From the NCBI GenBank assembly GCA_021018995.1, contig CM037595.1, positions 77,563,159 to 77,627,158 of the forward strand: 64,000 bases of DNA, in the 5' to 3' direction. The number at the start of each line of letters is the position of its first letter. Position 1 is the first letter of the stretch. Shown in pieces: positions 45,714 through 56,525 of the stretch. The stretch is from Chloranthus sessilifolius (lineage: Eukaryota; Streptophyta; Magnoliopsida; Chloranthales; Chloranthaceae). The notes under the pieces are model-generated. The model ran no database searches, had not been told where the DNA came from, and saw only the letters and a list, made by a program, of their open reading frames with translations. The translations under genes and the position numbers were made by a program.

Positions 45714-46023
45714 TGTTATTTTGACTCTCACTTTAATATGGCTCGCTCGAGTGACCTTGGTTGTCGCTCGAGCAAGGTGGGTCACGCAAAGGGAAAAAGT
45801 TACAGGTTTTAGTCGCTCGAGCGGTTTTGGTTCTTGCTCGAGCGACCAGCGCACTATTTTAAGGCTCATTTTTTTTTGTCTAAGTCGCTCGAGCGAGTTT
45901 GGTTGTCGCTCGAGTGACCCGCGACAACCCAGTTATGTCTACACTCGAGACTTGGCTAGTTTTTCTTGGGTTAGAAGTAGGATTCATGTCTTCTATTAAA
46001 AGGGAAAACTCTTGGTCAAATTG
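45714..46023 (+). repeat. 3' LTR of copia element A (part), with the same palindrome pairs
   Basis: The three TCGCTCGAGCGA pairs recur at about 45743-45925 with the same 21-bp spacing. Several palindromes are perfect here where the 5' LTR copy has a changed base. Confidence 0.88.
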
Positions 46024-46530
46024 ATGCACAACAATCTACACACTAAATTAATGCACAACAATCTACACACTAAAATCTAATAAAACTCACCTCAAATCAA
46101 TCTCTTGATTGATTCAATGGCTTGGGTCATTAGCTAGGGTTCTCAGCCTGATTTTACGAACTCCAACACGTCGCCTCCAGAGTTAATGCTCAAGCATGCC
46201 TTCAATTCGAAATCCATACTAACTCCCTTAGCATTTACTCTTTTCGTCCCTCTAAACTCTCTCTCTCTTCATAAACCCTCACCCACCAACATTAAAGAGA
46301 AATTATTTCTCTTTAGCTATTTAGCTATTTAACTCATTCCTTGTTTTTGATTCAAAACACATACACCAATAACAGGTGTATGTGACCCTCACAATGAAAT
46401 CTAAAACCACATTCACGTCAAACTTAATTTAACCTAAGTCATTAAGTTGACTTTCACTTGGTCCAACTTACGACCAGTCGAGCACGCATCTCGAGGACAC
46501 TGTTCAAGGTCTAAATTTCGGGAATGTTAC
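46024..46530 (+). repeat. LTR 3' fragment related to the solo-LTR family
   Basis: It shares AGGTGTATGTGAC, CTTGGTCCAACTTACGACC, CGAGCACGCATCTCGAGG and a final CGGGAATGTTACA with the 3' parts of LTRs A and B, but is clearly diverged. It starts with a direct repeat of about 28 bp (TGCACAACAATCTACACACT twice) and links copia element A to copia element B. Confidence 0.7.
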
Positions 46531-49500
46531 AGAGCTTCTTCCTCCTTGATCAAAAAACCCTAAACTCCATCTTCTTCTTCCTTTTGATATTTTTTAGATT
46601 TGCAAAAATAGTTTGATTCAAAAGGGTTCTTTTCTTTTTCATCCTTTTCTATTATTTTCTCAAGTGAGTTGAGTGTGTTAAGCCCTAAAGATTAGGGTGT
46701 GATTGATAGCCTTGTGGATCTCAAGGTGGATCGTTGTACGTCCATCAACGGTAAAGGTGTTCATCAAAAATCGGAAAGCTTTGGAGGCGACCCGTGACGG
46801 GAAGTTGAATTACAGGGGGGTTTGATAGGGCATGTGCATTTTTTGGTATATCATTCGAAACTCCTTGTACTCATTTTTTTCATAGTGGATTTGGTGTGTG
46901 GACTTCGGTCTCGTAGTTTTTTCAGTGATTGGGTTTTCACGTATATCTCGTGTTGTGGGTGATTGTTGGCGTTATTGTGTAATCACTAGTTTAATTAGAA
47001 ATAATCGAATAGGTCGATCAAATTCCATAGATCGACAAAATTTCAATTGGTATCAGAGACGGTTCGCTTGTTTTGATTCTTTTCGGTATGACTGATTTAC
47101 CTAGAGAGGGCATTTCTACAACACGACCTCCTCTGTTTGATGGTCACAATTATCCTTATTGGAAGGCTAGGATGAGGGCCTTTCTTAGATCTATGGATAT
47201 CATGGTTTGGTCTGCGGTTGAGACTGGTTGGTCACCACCTCAAGAAATGGTCCATTTAGATGGACTTGAGAAAATCACTTTTGAACCCGCTAACCATTAC
47301 AGTAGTGAAGAAAAACAAGCTGCCAATGATAACTCTAGAGCATTGTATGCTATTTTTAGAGCTATAACGGCTTCTGAGTTTAAGAGGATTTGTAATTGTG
47401 AGGTGGCTAGAGAAGCCTTGAAAATCTTACAGACCACCTAAGAAGGAATTCCATATGACAAGATCAACAAATTGCAAATGCTAACAATGCAATTTAAGAA
47501 TCTTTGAATTGATGATGATAAGAAGTTTACGGACTTTTATACTAAACTAAATGATATTGTCAATGGGTCTTTCTACCTTGGTGAGGAGATACCATCTTTT
47601 AAAATTGCCAAGAAGGTTCTAAGATCCTTGCCAGAAAGGTTTAGACCAAAGGTGACTGCTATCTCTGAAAGTAAGAACATTGACAAAATATAGATGAACT
47701 TGTGGGATCTCTTCAAACCTATGAATCGAAGATTTAGGGTAGTCAAAAGCAGAAAAGTGTTGCATTCAGATCCTCTAAGAAAAAGAATGAAGATGAGGAT
47801 GGTGAGAGTGATGATGATGATAACTTTTCCCTGTCTGCCAAAAAGTATTAGAAAATTTTTAAAAATAAAGAAAGTGTCGGCAAGTCCTATGAGAAACCAA
47901 ATGTTCTCACCAAGAAACTCCATAAGGAATCATTGGAGAAAATCCAATGCTTTATGTGTCGCGGCTATGGGCTACTTTTACATGTCCCAACAAGAAGAAA
48001 AAATTTCGTAAATCAAAAGTCATGGCCACAGCACAAGATGGTGACACTAGTGAGGAGAAATCCTCCGATGAGTCAAATGTATCCCAACATGAGTTTCGGG
48101 CGTTTGTAGCCTCTATTCATGAGGAAACCCATGTTTACCCTCTTGCGAGCCCTGTTGTTTCAGATGAAGAGGATGATGAGGTGGACATATTTGAAGTCTA
48201 CGATGAACTTTATCTTGTAAGTGTTCAATTGAATAAACAAAAGATGAAGTTAATCAAAGATGTATCATCTCTCACATCCTTGTGTGTTTCAAAAAATGTT
48301 GAGTATAAATTGTTAGTTGAAAATTTCTCTTTGAAAAATGATGTGAAAATTTTAAGAGACAGTCAAAATTTTGGAATTTGAAGGAGTTAACTATTGCTCC
48401 AAATACAACAGTCTTTGCACTGAGAATGAAAGACTCAAAAAAAAGATTTTAAATGAAAAAGTCACCCTATAAAAATTACAAAATGCTAGGGTGGACACCC
48501 AAAGAGCTTGGGATGCCTGCAAAGGCTAGAATGATAGAACCGGGTTGGGTTTTAAGGAGGTTATGCACTCTCCTTCTGGGAACAAGGGAAAAGAAAAAAT
48601 GAAATATGTTCCCAAACTCCCTGGTAATAGGAACAAGGGAACTTTATCTGCTCTACCTCATCTCTTGTCCACCCCCTCACATCCTAAAATGGCTAGTGCA
48701 AAAAGGGTCCAAATTATTTCTACTGTGGTAGAAAAGGACACATAAATCTCACATGTCCTGTAAGAAAAGTGAACTTTTTTAGTCAAAATCATGACACGAT
48801 AGTTATCTATCGATTGAGGGCTCTTGAAACTTTAATGGAGTGGATATGGGTGAGAAAAAATGTTGTTAGTCATGTGCATCGATGAGTAGGGTCTTTGTGC
48901 TTTGTTTTTATTTTGTTTGTGGATCCTTCTCTTTTCTTGTATTTATTTTCATGTTTTCTATACTTGTTTTATTTTTGTTATTGCTCTTTCAAGATTTTCT
49001 TTTGTGCTTGAATTTCCTTGATGATATTATTGATTGGTTTGATGCTTCTATTGGGCTACCTATCATGAACTGAGACTGTTCTTTTGGTTGTCAAACCTTG
49101 GCTATTGATGTGATTGATCTACTTGCTATTCATGATTTTATGCTATGTTCTACTTTTGTCTCATGAAGTCTTATTCTCCCATCTTCTAGTTTTGTTCAGT
49201 TTATTTGTTAATGTACACAAAGAGTGACTTTCCGACCTAGGTATCTCATGTGATTATGTGAAGCTCTCCTTACTATAGTAGTGGTCGCAATATATACCTA
49301 ATTAGTATAAGTTGAGGTATCACGCCGTAAGATATGTGAGATAGCTTCCATTGGTCTGGACATTTGAATTTTTTTTTTAAATTATGTCTTGTGTATTCAT
49401 ATAATCTGCTCATAGTGTGTGCATTTCTTCTATGCTTAAATTTAAAATTTTGAAAAAAGAAATTCGTGTGAAAAGAACAAATGGGGTAGTTGTCAATGAG

Positions 49501-49948
49501 CGATTGGTCATTACATTGTGAGAGCTACCCACTGCAAGCCACTTGGACGGCCTTGCAGAGCATCTTACCCACATACACATTGTGCCTATAAGCGTGTTCC
49601 AATCGCAGGAGAGACAATGACAACATGTATGATGGGATTATTTTCGTCCTTAAACCACCTCTAAGCAATGCTCTGGATAGGGTTGTCACTCCTTAGTGTC
49701 TATGTATATTGATGAACTTGCAATGTGAAGATGGGGGTTCATTTTTCTTCATGAGCTATTTTTGTTTCTTACTAAAATCATACATGGTTCCGTAAATCGA
49801 TCGTTGAAATAGCTTTGTTCTTTATACTATCTTGATGCTCCTCGTTCATGTTGGATGATTTGATGGTTTCACATAAAATCCTTCTCTAATATCGTCATTG
49901 GTTTTCAGATTATTTGCATCGTAAAAATAATAATAATAATAATAATTT

Positions 49949-50480
49949 AGCAGTGCGTTGTTGGGTCTCAACAGCACGCTGTTGCTAGAGCTGGGATATT
50001 TTATGGATTTTTTTGTGCCGTGTTTATGAGGGCAACAACGTGTTGTTGATTCTTAACAACACGTTGTTGAAGTTCAACAGCACACTGTTAATATTTAACA
50101 ACGTGCTATTGCTGAGATATTTTTTCTATAGTTTTTTTGTCCTGCTGGTTGCGCGGGCAGCAGCCCACTGTTGAAATTCAACAACACACTGCTGATATTC
50201 AACACCGCGTTGTTGAGATCTCAACAGCGTGCTGTGGTTGGAGCCTTCTCTTTCTATTTTTTCTCTGCCCCTGGTTGAGAGGACAACACGTTGTTGGATC
50301 TCAACAGCACGTTGTTGGATCTCAACAGCACGTTGTTGGCTTTCAACAGCGCGCTGTTGAATTCTAACAATGCGTTGTTGGTGCTTTTGATAATTGATCT
50401 TCTGTTACGTTATCTAAGGACACCTGCTATTGTCAGCCTGACATCGCACTGTTTGAGCTTCAACAACGAGCTGTGGTACG
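49949..50480. repeat. AACAGC-GCTGTTG palindrome array with 21-bp spacing
   Basis: Four blocks of imperfect palindromes such as AACAGCGCGCTGTTG, AACAACACGTTGTTG and AACAACGTGTTGTTG. Unit starts are 49949, 49970; 50034, 50055, 50076, 50097; 50159, 50180, 50201, 50223; and 50282, 50303, 50324, 50345, 50366. All steps within blocks are 21 bp except one of 22. The palindrome takes about 15 bp and the spacer about 6 bp. Confidence 0.95.
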
Positions 50481-51208
50481 GGATTTCAGTTTTGGGCCCA
50501 TGTCAGGTTTTTTTTCATAACTTTGGCCACGAGTCTCGAAATCGCGCAATTGGCCCCATTTTGAAAAGCTCTTTGTGACACGCACATCATAAGTAACTTT
50601 AGTAGGATTTTTTCAAGGTCGAAATTCATTGTTTACCCTTCCGAATCCCCATTTTTAGTCATTTCTTTCCATTTATGGTAATATTTCTTTTAGCGTTTAG
50701 AAGGTGATTCTAAACCTGATTTGGGCTAGATTTTTAGCAGATAACTTATTTTGTTACGTATTTTTATATTGGACATATTTAAATTATGGCTAAATTTAAT
50801 AATTTTATGGTGGATATTTTTACTATGGATGGCAATTGTAATTTTCATGGCTTATGGATAATTGTGATGGCTATGCGGGGGCATTTGTATTAATGGTGAT
50901 GTCTCCCTTTGTCAATTTCAATAAAAAGGGGGAGAAATGTTTAAAGATGATGGTAGTTTATATATATTTGATCATGATATTATTTGTGTTTTGGATATAT
51001 GTGTGTTTATCTGTTTTGCAAGTAACTGATCAAGACCCATCTTGGCTTAGGATAGGCATAAATTTAAGGGGAGATATAAGAGTCCATGTACTTTTCCTAT
51101 TTGCTTTCTCATATAGGTCAATGTATAGGATTAGTGGAGCTACTTTGATGTAATATGCTTGATTTAATGTAAACATGAGTTTTGTCGTAGAATGTCAAAG
51201 GGAGAGAT

Positions 51209-51922
51209 TGTTAGAACTTGTTTGTCACACTGTACTCTAAAATCCGTGTAGATCTCCCTTAGGATATGTGTGTGCCAAGATGGATGGGGTCTACCTTGAC
51301 TAATCAAGGTTATCAGTCACATTCCCCTAGACCTATTTTTTAAACCTTTAAAAGTTATCTTTTGAAAGCATTCTAAAATGACCAGAATTAAGGTTTGCTA
51401 TCTATGTGTCGACATCGCACTGTGATAGTGTTCACAGCGTGCTGTTTCCACAGCGCGCTGTCAAAACTTCAACATCACGTTGTTGTAATAGTGTGCTGTT
51501 ACTTAAATCACAGCACGTCGTTGTACCACATGACAGTAAATCCTCACTTCTAGTTTCTTTTGTGAAAATGGCTTTTTGGACTTTTCCTAGTTTAAGGATT
51601 TGGGGCTTTTGATAAAAGGATTTTGAAAATGAGAAAACAAATTAAGCAAACTAGAGAAAGCTTCTTCCTCCTTGAGCAAAACTCCCTAAACTCCATCTTC
51701 TTCTTCCTTTTGATAGTTTTTAGATTTGCAAAAATAGTTTGATTCAAAAGGACTTTTCTACTTCATCCTTTTCTACTATTTGCTCAAGTGAGTTGAGTGT
51801 GTTGAGCCCTAGAGATTAGGGTGTGATTGATAGCCTTGTGGATCTCAAGGTGAATCGTTGTGCGTTCATCAACGGTAAAGGTGTGCATCAAAATCGGAAA
51901 GCCATGAAGGCGACCCGTGACA
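51209..51922 (+). repeat. Right LTR of copia-like element B (part), with the same palindromes
   Basis: It starts TGTTAGAACTTGTTTG. Palindromes such as CACAGCGTGCTGTTTC, CACAGCGCGCTGTC and CAACATCACGTTGTTG lie at about 51410-51530. From 51655 it aligns with 46531-46800. Confidence 0.8.
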
Positions 51923-52779
51923 AGAAATGCTATATGGTAATGTTGTTCTCAGCTTTCAATAAGCATACCTTCATATGACTATTAGATTTAGATCCAATGA
52001 TAGCACTTAGTGAGACTACCACCAATGCTACTCCCCTCCCTCAGCTAACATCATTAAAATAGATTTGACATGGAGTGTTAGAAAACAATCATAATCTTCC
52101 ACCAAATCCTTGGATCTGCTTCCATATGCATCTGCTTATCTCCTGAGTTCGGGCACACCACTCTCAACTCCAGAACTAGAAGCATCAAAGTATTACCAGG
52201 TGTATCTTGCATGTTTGCATTACTTTTGATACTTGGTGCAAAAGCAACACTATTTGTAACATCATTAGTGTCCAGTCAAAAGCAAAGCAAGGAATGAAAA
52301 ATGAAAAAAAAAAAAAAAAAAAATTTAAAATGATTCCTTCATGCATTTGAAACCAAGAAACAAAATTAAACATGCATATTTGAAATATCTCCAAAATTTG
52401 CAAGAGATCTCGAGAGAAAACCTGATTGTCACTGGAAAGTGGAACTAGAATTTAAGAAAATCCAAGTAGAAGCTGCGAATGGTTGCTGGTATTCCCAATC
52501 TTTTGTGTTGATGTGTATTTGTACAAATTCCCACTAAAGCATGAAAACTCTCAACTTGAACTGCAATAGAGTAACCTATAAGACCAAAGATTGTGAATAC
52601 CATGAATTTGTAGGCTTTAGACGTTGCTTTTCTTTGGAAGTTCAAGAGAATAGAAATCTCAACAGAGATGAGATTGCTAGTCTCGTTCAGCTAGGTGATG
52701 TGTCCTATTAGTCGCATAAGTGATAGATGACTAACAAAGTTTTGGGCAATGATCACCAGATATACCCACTGATTAGATG
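51923..52779. other. Unassigned sequence
   Basis: Higher complexity than the surroundings, with a poly-A run at 52303-52321. No domain was recognised in any frame. It may be single-copy host DNA. Confidence 0.4.
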
Positions 52780-52784
52780 GCTAG

Positions 52785-55325
52785 TGTAATGACCCAAAAA
52801 TTTGCGTTAAACAGTGACCTCGGGATCCGTGCCCGACTGGTCATAGGTTTGACTAAATAAGAGTTCACTAGTTGACTTGAGAAGTGATGAATGGATGTGA
52901 TGTGAATATGATGTAAGTATGTAGAGTGTAATGTGAATATGGGGTCACATACACCTATCTAGGTGTATGTGCTTAACACCGAGACAAGAGGGATATAAGG
53001 GTTTAATAACCCTATTTCTCTTTTGTTTGAACCATTGAAGAGAGAGTTAAGAGGAGAGAGAGAGAGAAGTAAAGAGGAGTTATTGAGGAGGGGGTGAATG
53101 CAAATCAAAGGGTAGATAAGAGCATTCATTGACGGATTCAAAGCGTTTGGGATTGTGAAACGAGTGATGGAACCCTAGCCATCAAAACCCAACAAATCTA
53201 TCCCTTGATGAGATTTTTGAGGTAAGTTTTAAATTGAAGTAATGCATAGATGTAGGATGATTAAATTCTGTCAAATATGCTTAGAAGGATAGATTAAAGA
53301 CATAGGAAAGAAAGGATAGAGATTTGGAAGAACAGCCCGAAAGAGGGCTGAATCTGGCCAAATCGATTAATCGAAATGGGAGTTCGATTAATCGATTTTG
53401 GCCCAGAAGTTGAAAAGTTATGGAAGCTTGATTTCGACTAATCGAAATGAATTTTGATTAATCAATTTGGATTTCGATTAGTCGATTTGGAAATCGACTA
53501 ATCGACTGGGAAGCTCCAGCCACTGGAGAAATGAAACCTGGGGAAATCGACTAATCGAATTGGGATTTCGATTAATCGATTTTGGATTTCGATTAATCGA
53601 TTTGGGATCGATTAATCGATTTTGAGATCTCGATTACTCGATTTAAGAATCGACTGCTTTATGTTGGAGACCTCGATTAATCGATTTGGGATCGATTAAT
53701 CGAATTTGAATCTTGATTAATCGATTTTGAGAATCGATTAATCGATTTTGGTTTCAATTAATTGATTTTGGGAATCGATTAATCAACTTTGACAGTTTTG
53801 CTTAAACCTTATAGTGGACTTTGAGATTCAGGGAGGGTCTTGAACCTTCTTTGTTACATCTTAAGTGATGAGTTACATGTGTTATATTATACCATAGGTG
53901 GTACGTATGATCATGAGCACAAGGAGCCACGTGGGACCTTGATGCTAGAAGTTTCAAAGACTTGAGGTAGGAAACACCTTGAACATGTACTTTAATTTAA
54001 AGAGCATGTATGTAGTGATATAATTATTAAATTGAAATTGTTTTAAATTGTGAAAAGCTTTGTGAAAATGGGTGCGTGTGTGACACCAAAAATGTGATAA
54101 AGGCATCTGTGTGATGCAAGTAACTAAGAACAAGAAATCTAATGAGATTGAGACATCCCCAGGGAATGAGGAAGTAATAAAGGCATCAGGTGTGATGCGG
54201 TTATGTATACATCCCAGGGATGTATGCATAGGATTGAATAATTACTGCTGAGGCCCAACTGATATAAGATAGCACACTTACACGGTGAACAACTATATAT
54301 AATGCACATGATATTTTTGTTATTTGAGGTTTGGAGGATACCCCATCGACGTGGCGGGATACCCATGACTAACGCGGCAGGATACCCGTGACCGGTACGG
54401 TGGCGAATCCGTACACCAGCACGGAGGTTTATCCGTGACCGTAAGTACATCCCAGGGATGTTGTGTAATATTTAACCCCGCCGCCCAGTGAGAAAGGGGT
54501 TTGGGTCGTATTCCCAGGGAATACATATTTTTACAACTGTCTAATTAGATGACGATGAAGGGTATCTCATCGGGGCTCGATGCTATATTGCTCGGGGATT
54601 ACTTAAGTTGAAGATTTAAGTTTTACTTTAGGCCTGTTCAGTGTCATTCATGATTAAATCAATAGTAATGTAATACATGCAACTTACCAATAAATTGAGT
54701 GTAATCATCTACTTTTAATTGGTTTTCTAGCAAATGCATAGATTCATCATGCTTTGAATATCATGGAATATATGTGAGTTTTGATTTATATGTTCATTGT
54801 GTTGTCCCCTATTGAGCTAGGATGTAGCTCACCCATTTAGACTATACGTCGCAGGTCCACTGATAGCAGCAGCGAAGGCTTCGGGGGACGTGAATCCGGG
54901 TGATTCGGATTACGTACCTAGAGACGAGTTGGAGCCTCCTCCCGAGGACTTCTTCTAAGTGACTCTGCTGAGCACTTTGATAAAGAGTCAGTTTTGTGAG
55001 CAGATTAGTGCGGCTTGGTATGTCAAGCCTTTATTTGTGAAACAATATAATTAAACTAGATTATTCTTTTGGCGAACCATTTAGGGTGATCTGATTATCA
55101 CCGATGGTTCGGGTCGGTTCTCTATTCATGCAGTGGCATGAAAGTAGAACTGTCTTTTGAATATGCCAGTTGGGCATATGAACGTTTTTCGCTTTAATGA
55201 GATTATTTGCTTTATTCATTTATTTGTGCTTGTTGTACTAATGTTCCGTGCTAAGTTTTGGGGCACGATCTGGAGGATCGTGCTGATGGCACGGGTTTCG
55301 GGGTGCCGAAATCCGGGCTGTCACA
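52785..55325 (-). mobile_element. Solo LTR C of the TCGATTAATCGA family, reversed
   Basis: On the minus strand it begins TGTGACAGCCCGGATTTCGG and ends with ATTACA. GCTAG flanks it at 52780-52784 and 55326-55330. It aligns with LTRs A and B throughout, including CGGGGCTCGATGCTATATTG, the GGCGGGATACCC region and the palindrome array at 53355-53790. No internal region is attached. Confidence 0.88.
53355..53790. repeat. TCGATTAATCGA palindrome array in LTR C
   Basis: About 20 copies or variants with 7-9-bp spacers, the reverse-orientation counterpart of the arrays in LTRs A and B. Because the word is palindromic, the array reads the same on both strands. Confidence 0.9.
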
Positions 55326-55330
55326 GCTAG

Positions 55331-55844
55331 GGTATAGATGTAGTTTATCCAATGATGGCTAATTCACTAGACAGTATCTAGGTATATACAAAACCTTGTT
55401 TATATGACCCACCAACGTCAAGCCAAGCCATACTTGCCAATTTATTCTTAGCCCCAACCATGTTGCTAACTGATTGAACAAACTCGCTAATTTATGCTAC
55501 TTATATGATAATTCAATTGAAATATCTCAAATTGTAAATTAGGCAGTGCCAAGGATTGAAATTAGTCACATATCTAACATGTGATTAGGTGCAAACAACA
55601 AGCACCTAGTCGGTGCTAATGCCCAACAAAAAATAAAATAAAAATAACAAATTTAATCAAAGAAAATGAGTTTGAATAGAAAAAATTAGGATCTGAGATA
55701 AACCTTTAATAAGATCCCCACGCAAGAAGAAAATCAATACTAATACGTATTTTATTGCAACAGTTCAACAAATTTAATCGAAGAAGATATGAATAGAAAA
55801 TCTGAATATCTATTACAGGATCTGAGCCAAACAACCATTTAAAA

Positions 55845-55851
<7 letters not shown>
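55331..55851. other. Unassigned spacer
   Basis: AT-rich with no coding signal. AATTTAATC...AGAAAA...GAATAGAAAA segments near 55650 and 55775 are loosely repeated. Confidence 0.4.

Positions 55852-55912
<61 letters not shown>
55852..55912. repeat. (AT)n microsatellite, about 60 bp
   Basis: Uninterrupted AT dinucleotides after an A run. Confidence 0.95.
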
Positions 55913-55915
<3 letters not shown>

Positions 55916-56055
55916 TTCAATAGAAAAAGAGTTGTAATAGAAAAAAACTAAAAGTAAAAGAAATATTGGTGAACAACATACCTCTACTTGAACTAATTCT
56001 CTTCGTGATAGGGTTCTTCATCATGGATTCTCTTCATGTGCATTAAAAAAAAGGG

Positions 56056-56290
56056 CACTTTAGAAAACAATGCCTCAAAACAAACTTTTTAGCAAAAAAG
56101 ACCTGACTTCAAACGTTTTAGAAAAACCGTGCTTTCACGGATTTTGAAACTTTAGAAAATCATGAAACAATGCTTTCATGGTTTTTTGAAGTTGCAAAAT
56201 CCGTGAAAACACCATTTTCTAAAACATTTGAAGTCGGGTCTTTTTTGCCAAAAAGTTTGTTTTTGACACATGTTTCTCTAATTATCCCTA
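56056..56290. mobile_element. MULE-type foldback MITE, about 235 bp
   Basis: The left arm (CAAAACAAACTTTTTAGC, AAAAAAGACCTGACTTCAAA) is the inverse of the right arm ending near 56290. Outer parts AGGGCACTTTAGAAAACA and AGGGATAATTAGAGAAACA also correspond. A-rich sequence flanks both sides. The start of the left arm resembles that of the Pack-MULE at 22240 (GGGCACTTTGCAAAAACA). Confidence 0.65.
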
Positions 56291-56293
56291 AAA

Positions 56294-56525
56294 AAAATAG
56301 GGGAAATTAGAAAAACAGCCATAGTTTCCAAATGTTTTAGCCAAATATACAAAGACTAAACGTTTTAGAAAAACAACTTTTGACATTTTTTTTAACTTTA
56401 GAGATTCGTGAGATCTCAAATACTCAACACATGTGGGTTTGAGTGGATTTGTGGGTTTACAAATTTATCTCTGGTTGTCTTCTCCAATTAAACACTCAAA
56501 CCACCGACGAAACTAGCTCCGGCGA
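56294..56525. mobile_element. MULE inverted-repeat arm, fragment
   Basis: AGGGGAAATTAG, GACTAAACGTTTTAGAAAAA, ATACTCAACACATGTGGGTT and GTTGTCTTCTCC match the right arm of the Pack-MULE at 22240-23358 when that arm is reversed. After about 56525 the sequence becomes gypsy gag, so only one arm is present. Confidence 0.7.

Larger units (their letters stand above)
42296..46023 (+). mobile_element. Ty1/copia element A with TCGCTCGAGCGA palindromes in its LTRs; broken
   Basis: The 5' LTR (42296-42854) starts TGTTATTTTGGCTC. A tRNA-Met-type primer site (TGGTATCAAAAC) begins at 42858. The 3' LTR starts at 45714 behind a purine-rich tract (AAGTGGAGAATTG) and is present in part before another repeat takes over. 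Coding remains in order are UBN2-type gag (42999-43499), zinc knuckle CYKCHEKDHIRRHC (near 43590), protease-like WILDSGCSYHMC (near 43785), pre-integrase and integrase regions (about 43850-44940, with HSDVWGPS and NRSPSIAIE) and the start of reverse transcriptase (near 45380, AIGCKWIYKKK). It is broken in many places. LTR divergence suggests an older insertion than the copia element at 12196. Confidence 0.85.
46531..51922 (+). mobile_element. Ty1/copia-like element B, gag-type coding only, with a 21-bp palindrome array; broken
   Basis: A partial 5' LTR (46531 to about 47045) matches the right LTR from 51655 on. A tRNA-Met primer site (TGGTATCAGAGAC) starts at 47048. Gag remains run from 47073 (PLFDGHNYPYWKARM, typical of copia gag) to a zinc knuckle near 48716 (YCGRKGHINLTC). 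No integrase or reverse transcriptase was recognised, so it probably depended on other elements. A purine tract (AAAGGGAGAGAT) precedes the right LTR at 51209. Long non-coding sequence at 48780-51208 contains the palindrome array. It is broken in several places. Confidence 0.75.
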
